Shown here in pieces: positions 47,101 through 58,498 of a stretch of 64,000 nt of DNA. This DNA is from Rhizoclosmatium globosum (taxonomy: Eukaryota; Chytridiomycota; Chytridiomycetes; Chytridiales; Chytriomycetaceae), in NCBI GenBank assembly GCA_002104985.1, contig MCGO01000040.1:186001-250000 (forward strand), written 5' to 3'. The translations under genes were made by a program, and so were the position numbers. A model generated the notes under the pieces. The model had not been told where the DNA came from, ran no database searches, and was given only the letters and a program-made list of their open reading frames with translations. Numbering within the stretch: the first letter of the stretch is position 1; the number at the start of each line of letters is the position of its first letter.

Positions 47101-48021
47101 TGAATAGGGTTGGAAAGATGCTGAAGAGGGATTGGTGTTTGCTAAAGCGGATATGTTGTTTTGTATTGTGTCCAATCGATCCAAGATTGTGCCATCAACT
47201 TGAGCGAGTCTTGATTGGTGGGAGGATGTACTTCTGTAATTCAAATTATTTTGATGGAATTTGTACGATGAAGCAATAATAATGGACTAACTGCTGAAAA
47301 GCGGTTGCGTTGCTATTCTCATTTGATATTGAGAACTCGTTTTCTAAATCGGGAAATCCTACTCAAAAACAGTCAAGCATTAGCCGAAAGAGGTTACAAA
47401 CGCACGTTTGATGTACGGGTCATCAAGAGACTCTATGAACGGGAGTATTTCTCGAACTCGTTGAGAATAATTCAAAGTCTTGCAGATGGGATTCACAAGA
47501 GACGCAGTGTCATCGCCTTTTAGTACAAGGTCTTTCAGTGACTGGATGAATGTGGGTTTGTGAGTGTTTCTGGAGTCTTATTCAAACGTACCCTAACGCC
47601 AGCAATGTAATACAACTGGGCGAAGTCCGCAATCAAGTTTCCTTTCAAGTCAAGATAATAAAAACGCGGACTAGATATTTCAGCAAGACTCTCAAGAGTG
47701 GATATCTTGTTGAATGAAAGAATCAAGCGCATCAAGTTTGGCAGGTGTTTTAGGCCAGCAATAGACGAAATCTACCAGAGCCTGTTAATAATAATTAATG
47801 CAGTTTTAAGCGACTTGGTTCACGTTGTTTGCCGCAGCATTCAGTTCGACGAGGTTTTGGGCTGCCGCGAGAGCGAGGCCATCGAGGCGGTCGAGGTCGT
47901 TCCCGCTGACATCGAGATGCGTCAGCTGACTCAGATTTGCAGAGCCGAGATTGCGGTCGATGCGGTCGGTGTGACGAAGGTGGCGGCCGCGGAGCTCGAC
48001 CCGCGTTTTCGAAGTCAGCAT
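44148..48021 (-). CDS. LRRCC1: LRR + coiled-coil basal-body protein, LRRCC1/VFL1-like
   Basis: The first exons (48021-47815, 47771-47592, then from 47541) join in frame and encode SDS22-like leucine-rich repeats (LTHLDVSGNDLDRLDGL, AGLKHLPNLMRLILSFNKIS, RFYYLDLKGNLIADF). They are capped by DLVLKGDDTASLVNPIC ... YSQRVREILPFIESLDD, the cap form typical of LRRCC1. A Ser/Asn-rich linker follows, then a long heptad coiled coil spread over many short exons between ~47245 and 44148. Examples are LEKTSRSVEQDERRVEKDR, ANEEKTRTIALELQ and a C-terminal ERERESLFENVKRLKTQ ... FAKLKEAMDL. LRRCC1 and Chlamydomonas VFL1 localise to centrioles/basal bodies and set flagellar number and orientation. Exon boundaries inside the coiled coil were not all resolved, and one frame change near 46473-46482 (A-run) has no intron. 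It is head-to-head with MOB1. Confidence 0.65.
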
Positions 48022-48066
48022 ATTAATTAAATAAATAAATAAAAAGAACTTTATTTCTTCAAACAA
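48022..48066. promoter_or_regulatory. 45-bp divergent spacer with AATA repeats
   Basis: The spacer between the LRRCC1-like and MOB1 start codons is almost pure A/T with an (AATA)n run (48024-48045). Both core promoters must overlap it or lie inside the genes. Confidence 0.45.
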
Positions 48067-48950
48067 ATGAACTTCTTTGCACAAAAGGGAAAGCCCGCGA
48101 GTGAGGCTGCTCTCGTGTATCTGCAGCAGGACTTCTTTTCGGCCTCGCTTGTTAAGGGCAACTTCCGCCAGATCTGTGTCCTTCCAAAGCATATGGATGT
48201 GAATGAATGGTACAGTACACTTGCTCGCCTACTTGATGCTCTTGCTTACACTAACTTTCTGTGCTTCTCTTGCATAGGCTCGCCGTTAACAGTTGAGGCT
48301 CATCAAACTCTTTACAACAAGTGGTCTCATTCAACTCCACACACAGCCCTCGACTTTTTCTACTACACCAACCTGTTTTATGAATCAATTGCAGAATTCT
48401 GTACGGTACAGGACTGTCCCACAATGAGTGCTGGCGCCGGGTAACTTCTTGACCTTTCAGTGACAGATTCTCATCCAACGCTTATTCTTCGATTAGAGTG
48501 GATTACAATTGGACGGATAGTCGCGGAAAGACTGTGAAACTACCTGCGCCTCAATATGTAGACTACTTCATGACCTATGCTCAGAATATCTTGAACGATC
48601 AAACTGTGTTTCCAACCAAATCAGGTATGGCATCCCCTTGTTTCTCCCTCTCCTATAGTGCATATTGACTCATGAATATTGATTTCTTCCTATTCAGGCG
48701 CCGAGTTCCCGCGCGATTTTCTTGCAACAATCCGCCAAATCCATAAACAACTCATTCGCGTCTTCGTACATATGTATTCTACACACGTTCACCAAATTCA
48801 AGCTCTTGGATTACAAGGGCATATCAATACCCTTTTCGCCCATATACTCTGTTTGGAAAAGAGTTTGATTTGATTGACAAGAAGGACTTGGTTCCTGTGA
48901 TGGATTTCGTGCATGAATTAGATGGAGTTCATTCATTAGGATTGAAGTGA
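48067..48950 (+). CDS. MOB1: MOB kinase activator (MOB1)
   Basis: Five exons (48067-48209, 48278-48291, 48347-48440, 48497-48624, 48698-48950) encode about 210 aa. The second exon is only 14 nt; it supplies the middle of the conserved WLAVNTLDFF, and no other splice choice restores this. Other hallmarks: ESIAEFCTVQDCPTMSAG (two zinc-binding Cys), then VDYNWTD, APQYVDYFM, the zinc-binding His pair in HMYSTHVHQI, and GHINTLFAHYTLFGKEFDLID. Mob1 activates NDR/LATS kinases in the mitotic exit/Hippo pathway and acts at spindle poles. As given, the last exon lacks one T after 48843; without it the frame ends in a premature stop at 48873, and with it the protein runs to 48950. An assembly gap is likelier than a broken gene. 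Confidence 0.88.
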
Positions 48951-49234
48951 GGAGCTGGTCTAATCGAGAAAATTCATCATGATCAAGAATAAATTCATCA
49001 TGTATATGCATAACGATATAATCGACCCAACTGGTATAATTCCTCGGAAGAAGTTAGATGGTACCAATTATTTGATTCTATTGAGGTAGTTGCCCATCAG
49101 CATAACCCCTAACAATTGAATAACAGAGTTTTATTTCATACTAAACATATTACAACGACGGGAAAGATGAAGGTGTGAATGTGAATCCAATTTGAATGGA
49201 ATCACTTGAACAAGGAATCAAGACCATCCACTGT

Positions 49235-49757
49235 TCACAACTTCAGAGGAATAGCATTAATAGCTTCTTGTGCCGCAATGAGCTCTTCACTTTCGGCAGC
49301 ATCAGCGCTGCTGGCCTACAATAGCGAGGTTAAACCAGTGAGGGGGGTGGAAACCGACAAGCACTGTACCAAGATATCGGCCACAAGCTTCTGCAAGTCA
49401 TCTTTTGCGGCAAGCAATCTGTTTTTGCAGTCAGGAATCATTGTCGTTGTCTCTTCCAGGACTTCCTTCTGATTGGGTGTGAAGAGGTGGTTAGTTCGCA
49501 ACGAAGCATTTATCCTGCTCAATAGTTGGCTCAACAGATGAAGTACCTGCTTGCGAACAGTATGGTCATCCTCGTTTGCTGCAACGAGCTTGTCAATGCG
49601 CTCTTGCTGCTTGACTGCTTCCTTCTCGTAAGAGCCCAGTTCTTTCACGAGTCTGCCGTATATTCAGATTATAAGCTAATATGACAGTGGAAGGGTTGAA
49701 TAACCTTGTGACGACACCAGTCTTGATCTTCAGTGTTCTTGAGCTTGCTTGTAGCAT
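49235..49757 (-). CDS. TBCA: Tubulin-specific chaperone A (cofactor A)
   Basis: Four exons (49757-49705, 49652-49547, 49468-49385, 49315-49235) join in frame to 107 aa, the usual size. The family core is clear: LKIKTGVVTRLVKELGSYEKEA, KQQERIDKL, then MIPDCKNRLLAAKDDLQKL. Cofactor A captures folded beta-tubulin released from the chaperonin and keeps it available for heterodimer assembly; it is a three-helix bundle. The ATG at 49757 is the first in frame. The intron 3 donor GTGGCC is weak but is the only choice that keeps the frame and the conserved end. It is divergent from the PHO85-type kinase gene (308 bp). The window also encodes flagellar proteins, fitting high tubulin use, but no co-regulation is shown. 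Confidence 0.9.
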
Positions 49758-50065
49758 CTTCTTGTCCGATTTCACAAAAGAAATGAGGAGGAATGTGACT
49801 GAGAATCAGAGAATTCAAGTCGGATAGATTATTTATTTTCGTTTTTCGTAGCATTGAAGAGGAAAAGCCGCATTGGCTACATTAATTGAAATAATGAATT
49901 AAGGTGCTTTGAACTTTCATCTATCGTATGGTTTTACCATTGATTCATCATCAAAAGACTAGAATTTCTCTTGCATATGTATTTTCTCTTCTTCAAGCTT
50001 CACTTTGACCTACATTTAAAAAGGTTATTTTGAATAAGTTTTAAAAACACTTTGTGCAAATCGCG
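49758..50065. promoter_or_regulatory. Divergent region between TBCA and PHO85-type kinase
   Basis: 308 bp, AT-rich, without a supportable gene. It is inferred to contain both promoters and 5' leaders. Confidence 0.35.
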
Positions 50066-51582
50066 ATGTCTCAAGCGCAGCAACAGACGGCCGCGCAGCC
50101 CGCCGCCGGATCCAACGAGCGATATCTCCGCCTTGAAAAGCTCGGCGAGGGCACGTACGCCACAGTGTACAAGGGCAAAAACCGCATCACAAACGACATT
50201 GTTGCGCTCAAGGAAATCCACCTGGACCCCGAAGAGGGCGCGCCGTCGACGGCAATCAGAGAAATCTCGCTGATGAAGGAACTGCGCCAGAACAATATTG
50301 GTGTGTGGCGGTGACTCACTCGCTGCACAACCCACATACATCCACATCCTAACTAAAACTACAGTGCGCCTGTATGACGTCATCCACAACGACAAAACCC
50401 TCACACTTGTATTCGAATATATGGACCAGGATCTTAAAAAGTTTATGGACACTCAGGGATCACATGGTGCTTTGCAACCTGCACTGTGTAAAACATTCTT
50501 GTTCCAGTTGCTCAAAGGAATCGCTTTCTGCCACGAAAATCGCGTCTTGCATAGGGATTTGAAACCTCAAAACTTGGTAGGCTTTCATCTATTTGTGGAT
50601 ACGTCCGTCAAGATATCGTTTCTCGAGATTAGGAAGTTTGGAGGAATAATAATCGATAAGAGTTGTGGAAATGTGTTCTGCTGGAATAGGGAGAAGATTT
50701 GGTGGATTGCTGTTTGAAGGGGTTCTCGTTTCCTCCTTCAAGCCGATACGACAACTAAAGACACAACCCCATTCAGCTCATCAATTCAAAAATGGAACTC
50801 AAAATTGCTGACTTTGGTCTCGCTCGTGCCTTCGGAATTCCTGTCAACACATTCTCCAACGAAGTTGTGACGCTGTGGTACCGTGCTCCTGACGTGTATG
50901 TCTCTATCTTGTGCCCCCATTTTCCAATTAATTACGTCTGCAGATTGTTGGGATCACGAAACTATTCAACTTCAATCGATATCTGGAGCGCCGGATGCAT
51001 TATGGCCGAGATTTACTCTGGAAAGCCATTATTCCCTGGAAAAACAAACGAAGACCAACTCATGAGAATCTTCAAACTCCTCGGTTGGGTTTCTTACATT
51101 TTTGAAAGCAAAAGATTGACCCTAAACTTTGTATCGACACAGGTACTCCAACCGACCAAACATGGCCCCACGTCTCTGAAATGCCTGAATACAAAAAAAC
51201 CTTCCCATATTACCCACCCCAAAGCCTCGCCGCAAAGCTCCCCGTGATCGAGCCTGTTGGCCTTGACCTCTTGACACGTATGATTCAGTACCAACCCCAA
51301 CTGCGTATCAGCGCAAAGGAAGCCATGAACCATGCTTATTTCGTTGATGTCGTGTTACCTGGAGGTCCTGGAATGGCGGCTCTTCAACAACAGCCTGCTG
51401 CACTGCCATCTCAAGCTGCTATTCAGTTGCAGCAACAACAGCAGCAGGCGCAATTGCAGCAACAGCAACAAGCTCAATATGCTCAGCAGCAACTGTACGC
51501 GCAACAGCAGCAACAACAAGCTCAGTATGCTCAACAGCAGCAGCAACAGCAACAGTATGGACAGCACCCACCACATCAATAA
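50066..51582 (+). CDS. PHO85: PHO85/CDK5-type cyclin-dependent kinase with Q-rich tail
   Basis: Five exons (50066-50300, 50365-50576, 50777-50895, 50944-51083, 51143-51582) join in frame to 381 aa. Kinase motifs: [11 protein letters not shown] (Gly loop), VALKEIHLD (Lys), the cyclin-binding helix [14 protein letters not shown] that marks the Pho85/Cdk5 group, HRDLKPQNL (catalytic loop), ADFGLAR, the T-loop [13 protein letters not shown] and [17 protein letters not shown]. Pho85 kinases work with several cyclins in phosphate sensing, glycogen control and the cell cycle. The tail after ~residue 310 (VLPGGPGM...) is dominated by Gln with Ala and Tyr, ending QHPPHQ; yeast Pho85 lacks it. Intron 2 is about 200 nt, long for this window. 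The ATG at 50066 follows an A/T-rich leader. Confidence 0.9.
51397..51570 (+). repeat. CAG/CAA repeat encoding the poly-Gln tail of the kinase
   Basis: A mixed CAG/CAA array, interrupted by GCT/TAT codons, encodes runs of up to eight Gln. Mixed codons suggest selection for glutamine rather than simple slippage. Antisense frames here are Leu/Ala-rich shadows. Confidence 0.8.
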
Positions 51583-51796
51583 CCTGAAGGCCAGAGTTTG
51601 TTTCTTTAAGTTGTGAGGAATATGTGCAGAGTACCTGATTGGGTCCCTTTTTTTTTCTTTTTGGAATGGAATACAGTGCAAAAAAATCCAAATGCAAAAA
51701 CACACTTTTTTTCAGTATCTTTTTCGCCAGCAATCATCTCATAATCCAAACTTTCCCCTCCCTTCCCTTATTTCTTTCCCTTCTTTTTCTGAACAG

Positions 51797-54700
51797 TCAC
51801 AAATCCGCTATCGAATCCTCGGCTCGCGTCGTTGCTCGCCATGATGTTGGAGCATAGGCAGATGGATCGTTGACAGCATCCGCCTTTCTTCGTCGCATGA
51901 ATTCATCCGCAAACTTGAGAGGATCAATGGCAGTGAGTCCTCCTAATGTGTCATCACAGATAGAAACCATCGTCTTTGGCTCGTTGGTTGGAATCATGAG
52001 AAGGATTTGGATAAAATCATCGACTACAAAAACAGGAACATTAGAAACATGTTCACCAGCTACCTGAAATAAAATTCATTACCTTGAACTCCGGCGGTTG
52101 TACTACGACCCAATGGGCTAAGGGCTTGTCGAGCCCATTGAATGAAAGCAGCAGAAGGTCCATTTGGTCCCGTGGAAACAGGCTGGGCAACAGGCGTAAC
52201 AACAGCAGGTCGGGCTGCAAGAACAGTCTTTGGGGCAACAACTGGAGTAGGAGCAACAACGGCAGCTGCAACAGGACGAGCAGCTGGTTTTCCCACAACG
52301 TTCCATCCAGAAGTCTGAGTAACATACTGTCAGTTAAAATTCCTCAAAAAACCGAATCAAAAAACGTACTGTCGCTTTTGGCACAGCAGAGGCAACAGGC
52401 GCAACCTTGACATAAGCAGGAGCAGAAGCACCAGCGTTGGTTGTCACAGGCGTAATCGAGTTGGAATAACTCTTGACTCCACCTCCAACACTTGCGGCGA
52501 CAGCACTCTCTTCAGCCTTACGTCTTGTCTCTTCTTCTTTCATGATATCCGCAAGAGACTTCTTGGCAGCTTGTCCAGCAGTCCAAGCCGCTCCGGCAGG
52601 GATTCCAGAAGCAGATTGCTCAGCGATAGCCTGCGCTTCCGCCATAAGCTTCAAGTGGGCTCTTCTCGCCTTCTCGCGCTCTTTTTCTTCGAATTCACGC
52701 TGTTCGAGCTCTTGGATCTCTTTGAGACTCAATTTTGGTGTCGCCTTGTCAGCGACCCATGGAGCTGGAGTTGGGGCAGGGGCTGGGGCAGGAGCTGGTG
52801 GAGACGTGACAGGCTTGGCCTCAACTAAAGGCTCAGCTGGAGGAGCAGGAGAAGCAATCAAATCTGCAGGAACAGGCATTCCAACGACTGCCTTCTTAAC
52901 GGTTTGGGACTTTTTACCCTTCAGTTTTGGCTCCGGCTCGGCAACTTTAGTCTTCATCTGTTGAGGAGACTTAATTGGAGATCCCGAGGGAGAAGCAGTT
53001 GCCTTAATAGAAGTGACAGGTTCGGAGACTTGTGTTTGAACGACAGGCGACAAAGCCTTTGATGGAATCTTTTCGGGAGATTGGGCAATAGGTTGAGGTG
53101 ACTCAGCAGTTACTGCATTCAAGACACTCTGAGCAACACCTGGCGAAAGCATTTGCCCAGATTGATTGTTTTGCCATGCGTTCAACACAGGAGATGCCTC
53201 TTTTGTTGATGGAGAAGCGAATGAGTCAACAAGTGTAGAAGAGGCCAATTGAGTTCCAAATTGAGGAATAGAAGCACCACCAAATTGCGAGAAGCCTGCA
53301 TTTTGAGCAACAGGGTTGTATTGCTGAGGAATCTGGGGCTGGTTGAAGGAACCAAAGCCCAAATCGGGTCCAAACGAATTAGGACCTCCTCTCAACATTC
53401 CAAAACCAGAGTTATCATTCCATCCGTGAGAAGGAACAGTATGATCCAATCCGCCATATCGAAGGTCAGCCCGTCCAGCCATGAAATCGTTGTTGTACAT
53501 TGATGCAGTGGATGGAGAAGAGTTGAAACGGGTAGGCATAGGGAGATGTCCGCCAGCTCCAACAATTCCTCCCAGTGCTCCGCTGAATGGACTGTAACCT
53601 CCTCCAAGACTTTCGGATCGAACAGGATTCACAAAACCTCCGCCAACTCCAGGGAATCTCAATGGAGCTTGTACAAGTGGTTCCGGTTGTTGAAACAAAG
53701 CTTCAGACTCATCCAAGGACGAGAATGGACGTTCACGGCCAAAACGCATCAACAGATTGGACAACGGCTCAAACAAAATGTCCTGCTCTCTCTTGATTGG
53801 TAAATCCTCGGAGAAAAAGTTTTTGGAGAACCAATCCTGCATTTGATCAGTGGAGAATGGGCCTTTTTAAGTGAGTGGTGGAGTGATGGTGCAATTTTTT
53901 GATTGGATGGATTAGCTACTTGTGTTGAAACCGACAGAGAAAGCAATCTGCGCATACCTTGAATGTTTCCCATAGGATCTTTGTAAAACCAATTGGAAAT
54001 GACAGGCACGATGGGACGGAAAGGAATTCCAGGTGGCTCATTCAAACCAACCCCTCCAGCAGAAGGACTCACGAAGCTCGAGCCAGATTTCAAGAAGGAA
54101 TCTTTCTCGGATGCAATAGCAAGATTTCCAAATATGTCGGAGATGGGGTTCAGGTCAGTGCCCAGAGCGTTTGAGCTCAATTGACGTGAAGGCGACACAA
54201 ATGCGGACGCCGACGACAATACATCTAATGCCGAAGATTGTTTTTCAGGGAAATGCGCAGGTGGGACGCTCTTTTCTTCCAAGGTTTCCTCCTTTTGAAT
54301 GAGAGAAAGGGTCAGATAATTGGATAGTCGGACATGAGGGATGGGCAAATTACTTGGGAATCATCCTGATTATCTGAATCCATCGACATTCGTCTTTCGG
54401 GAGAACCCTCTCCGTCGTACTTTCGACCTAATAATATAGCACAATGTTTCAGGATGGATGAGGAGAAAAAAGAAAACCTCATGGCATACGGACCTAGCGT
54501 GCGATCCGAATTACCTATAACCAGAATGAGAAGTTAGTTTCCAAAGAAAGCTTCTCTGTGGGACAAGCTTACGTCTGATGGAGCCTCCTCTGCCTCCTCG
54601 ACTTGAGACAATCTCTCCTCGTTGACGATAGCCATCACCTCTGTTCTTGTCGTCCCGACTATTAAAGGTTCCTCTGCGCGAGCCCACTTCACTATTTACG

Positions 54701-55166
54701 GAGCCCAGAGCAAGGATCTAATTGCAGGAGTGATTTTAATTGAAGCAATGACATGTAACGATTGTCACCTTCTTTTCTGTTTCCGAGAGAGGAAGATTAG
54801 CGACAGGATCGAGGGTCTCAGCAACAAAGATTGGCAGTGAGGAGTCCAAGTCGGGCGGAGCTTGGAGGTCAGGGTCGAACAGACTCAGGAGCATTTCCCT
54901 TGAGTACTTGAAGGATTGCAGCGACTCAGGGACGACAGCCGCACCGATTGGGCCAGGGCCCGAGGTGGTTGCTGCTGCGGTGTTTGTAGAGCGTGGTTTT
55001 GCACCGATTGCTGCCCAGTTCGAGTTTGTGTTTGTGTTTGTGTTTGTGTTCGAAGAAGGAGAGTTTGACGATTGAAGGTCGAGTGGTCTCGTCCTGGTTC
55101 TTCTCAATCAGCGCCTCTTCTGCTTTGGTGACTCACTCACCAGTCGCTTCCAAAGTTCATTGCCAT
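51797..55166 (-). CDS. GYF-domain protein, SMY2/GIGYF-like
   Basis: Nine exons, 5' to 3': 55166-55141, 55093-54769, 54717-54573, 54514-54494, 54427-54354, 54291-53958, 53862-52370, 52326-52083 and 52023-51797; 962 aa, all phases consistent. The N-terminus has the FKYSREMLLSLF motif seen at the start of GIGYF/SMY2 proteins. The GYF domain (~res 296-350) reads NWFYKDPMGNIQGPFS ... MQDWFSKNFF ... DLPIKR, a fold that binds proline-rich peptides. A long Pro/Ala/Gln-rich region with a charged helix (EIQELEQREFEEKEREKAR) follows, and the conserved C-terminus is FIQWARQALSPL ... VDDFIQILLMIPTNEPKTM. Such proteins repress translation and link mRNA decay or ER-Golgi factors to proline-rich partners. 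Exon 4 is only 21 nt. It is divergent from the Lon gene (346 bp). Confidence 0.85.
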
Positions 55167-55512
55167 CTTTGTCTGTTGCGTTGTTTGCGTTGCTGCGAAA
55201 GAAGGGGCTGGGGCGTTTTGTTGGGTTTTTTGCCTGGCAATGAAGAGATTGTCAAAGAAGAGAGAAGAAGAAAGAGAATTATCGGAAATATGTATATAAT
55301 TATTAACTCAATTGAACGTGATATTGCTAGTGCAGGAATGTTGGATAAAAGTAGGAGGTGATTGGGCATTAACAGAGTTCGATAAAGAATGAATTAATGG
55401 AACTATGTCGATCAAATAATCGAGAAAACTGTGGATTCCTCTCATGTTTGGATCGGGCGACAAAGAAGCCAATTGAATTCTCTCGAACAAAACAACATCA
55501 CAAACTTCACAA
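55167..55512. promoter_or_regulatory. Divergent region between GYF gene and Lon gene
   Basis: 346 bp, T/A-rich in its centre (55260-55330), no gene supported. Promoter function is inferred from the head-to-head layout. Confidence 0.35.
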
Positions 55513-58385
55513 ATGGACTTGACAGTTCTCCCACTTCGCAATGGACGCGTTCTCTTTCCGGGGATAGTTCTCCGCCTCCAAGTTCAAGTTGGTGCAGGAA
55601 CGCGGGCGGCGGGCCTGATGGACTCGATTGGAAAGCAGGTTGGCGTGAGTGCGAGTGGCCCACTTGTTGCCTGTGTTCCGGTGAAGGCGAAGGCGAAGGA
55701 GGCAAAGGACCAAACGAAGGACATGATTAAAGATGCAAAAAAGGACAAGGATCCCGTATCTTCCTCAGAGGACTTTGACTTTGCCGTTGCTGCCTCGGAC
55801 TTGCACTCGCATGGAACTGCTGCGAAGATTGTTGCGTTCCGACGAATTGGCTCAAACTCAAACGCGAAGGATAAGCTGAGACAGACGGCTAAGGCTACGT
55901 ATGTGGTGGCCCTTGAGGGTATGTTGTTCTCAGATCAGTAGTGCCACTGTTGACTAATTCCCTTACAAACAGGCCTCTACCGCATAAAGATAAACAAAAC
56001 AAAGAAGAATGATCCCTTTCTATCAGCGTCAGTCACGGCATACGAAGATCCAGGTATGCACACAGTCTCCCATGAGATTGAGACCGCGTCCATCCCATGT
56101 GCTTTACCTGACTATTACTCAACCTTGATCTAGACTCAGACACTCCTGAACTCTCGTCCCTCTCTGCATCACTCAAAGCGGCTGGAACTGAACTCACAGA
56201 CTTCCTCGCCACCCTCCAACTCCCAAATCAAGTCCTTCGCCAACTCAGAAAAACAATCGATGAAGCTCCTGCAACAAAACTCGCAGACTTACTCGCAAGC
56301 ATGATCGACCTCTCCATCGATGAAAAACTCGAGCTCCTAGCAATGGCCGAAAACCGCGTCGAACGAGTCACAAAAGTAATCGAACTCGTCACGCGACAAG
56401 TCCAAGTCCTCAAAATCAGTCAAAAGATTCAATCTACGGTTGAAAACAAGCTTGGAAAACAACAACGAGAATACATTCTGAGACAACAGCTTGAAGCCAT
56501 CAAAAAGGAGCTCGGAGAAAGTGATGGAAGTGGAGACGGCGATAATGACTCGGACCCTGAACTCTCCTCCTTGAAACAAAAGCTTCAATCCATCACTCTC
56601 CCTGAAGATGCTGCGAAAGCTACTACGCGTGAACTAGGTCGTCTAAAAAGAATGCCACCAAATATGCCTGAACACCAAATCATCCGAAACTATTTGGAAT
56701 GGATGAGTGAATTGCCGTGGACTCTTGGAAGTGGTGCTTCTGCGATCGATGTCGAAAAGGCGAGAATGCAACTCGATGCAGACCATTTTGGGATGGCGGG
56801 TGTCAAAAAACGTGTCCTTGAATACTTGGCTGTTGGAAAACTGAAGAAAGACTTAAAGGGCCCGATTTTGTGTCTGTTGGGGCCTCCTGGTGTTGGTAAA
56901 ACGTCTCTAGGAAAGTCCATTGCTGCAGCGTTAGGAAGAAAGTTTCATCGTATTTCGTTGGGCGGTGTGAGGGATGAAGCTGAGATTCGTGGTCATCGGA
57001 GAACTTATATTGGTGCTTTGCCTGGTATGATCATTCAAGGAATGCGAAAGTGTGGTGTGAATGACCCAGTGTTTTTGTTGGGTAAGTTGTGTACGTATTC
57101 CGTACATCTCACTCATCACTTTCTTACAGATGAAATCGACAAACTAACCCGCGACAACCGCGGAGACCCATCCGCAGCTCTCCTTGAAGTCCTTGACCCT
57201 GAACAAAACTCAACCTTCACAGATCACTACCTCTCCGTCCCCTTCGACCTCTCCAAAGTCCTCTTCATCGCCACCGCAAACGACGCCGAAACCATCTCAG
57301 CACCCCTCATGGACCGCATGGAAGTCATCCAAATCCCCGGCTACACCTTCCCCGAGAAACTCGCCATCGCCTCAAACCACCTCGTCCCAAAACAACTCAA
57401 AGTCCACGGCCTCACTGACAAACTCGTCACATTCCCCGACGCCGCGCTCATGAAAATCGCAACCGAATACACGCGCGAAAGCGGAGTCAGAACACTTGAA
57501 CGTGAAGTCGCGTCCGTTTGTAGACACATGGCGGTCACATACGCTCAAGCACAGGAACGGTTCGCAAGCGACGGGTTCAACGGAATTGTGACGTCTCAAA
57601 AGGTGGAAGAGATCTTGGGTGCGCCGCGGTTCATGGAGGAAGTCAGTGAAGCCTCGCGAGTCCCTGGTGTTGTTACGGGACTTGCGTGGACGTCGACAGG
57701 TGCGGGTGGGTTGCTTGTGATTGAAGCAATGAGTATCTCTGGAGGGAAGGGGCAGGTTGTGTTGACAGGGAAGTTGGGCGATGTGATTAAAGAGAGTGCA
57801 CAGATTGCTGTGAGTTGGGTTCGTGCAAATGCTGGAAGCGGGAAGTTGCAGCTTGGTGGTGAGGAATGGAGAGGGAGGGATGTTATGGAAGGGGTTGATG
57901 TGCATATTCATTTCCCTGCAGGCGCGATTCCGAAAGATGGACCTAGGTTTGTCAAAAATGTTGTTTATGTCTTAGTGCTAACTCGTAATTTAGTGCGGGT
58001 ATCACAATTGTGACGGCATTAGTTTCGCTGTTTTCAGGGAGACCGGTGAGGAATCATCTAGCCATGTAAGTTGTAACTTCGAAGTTGTGCAGAAATAGTT
58101 TAAGACGTTATTAGGACGGGTGAAATGACTCTTCGCGGCCAAGTTCAGCCTGTGGGTGGAATCAAAGAAAAAGTACTCGCGGCTCATCGTGGTGGAGTCA
58201 AGCGTGTTCTTCTCCCGGAGCGTAACAGAAAAGATTTGGATGAAATTCCACGCGATGTGCAGAGTTCCATGGAGATCTGTTTTGTTTCTCGTATTGAGGA
58301 AGCATTGGACTTTGCATTTGATGGAGAACCTATTTGGCATGGTGTATCTGCAGGTCCAAGGATACATCTTGACGCAAAGTTATGA
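55513..58385 (+). CDS. LONP2: Lon protease, peroxisomal type (ends -AKL)
   Basis: Six exons (55513-55918, 55973-56053, 56134-57081, 57130-57946, 57994-58065, 58115-58385) join in frame to 864 aa. The N-terminal LON substrate-binding domain starts [19 protein letters not shown]. The AAA+ module has Walker [14 protein letters not shown] (~res 411), [19 protein letters not shown], and Walker B ending FLLDEIDKL. The proteolytic domain has the Ser of KDGPSAGIT (~res 750) and the Lys of [12 protein letters not shown] (~res 790). The serine codon is split AG|T by intron 4. The C-terminus DAKL fits a PTS1 signal and no mitochondrial presequence is present, so a peroxisomal (LONP2-like) enzyme degrading damaged matrix proteins is inferred. 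Codon use between 57130 and 57480 is noticeably C-rich compared with flanking exons. Confidence 0.92.
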
Positions 58386-58498
58386 ACTGTTTCCATTAAA
58401 AGTTCCGCATTTTGGCAGTTACTCTTCATTTCAGTTCAAATCAGCACCCTTTTTTCTCATTCCGGTGGCTTCCGAATAAAAACTGTCGACAGAGATCC

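Noticed and set aside
51355..51705. Antisense Leu- and Ala-rich open frames
   Set aside because: They are shadows of the CAG/CAA repeat in the kinase gene, with no start context or domain.
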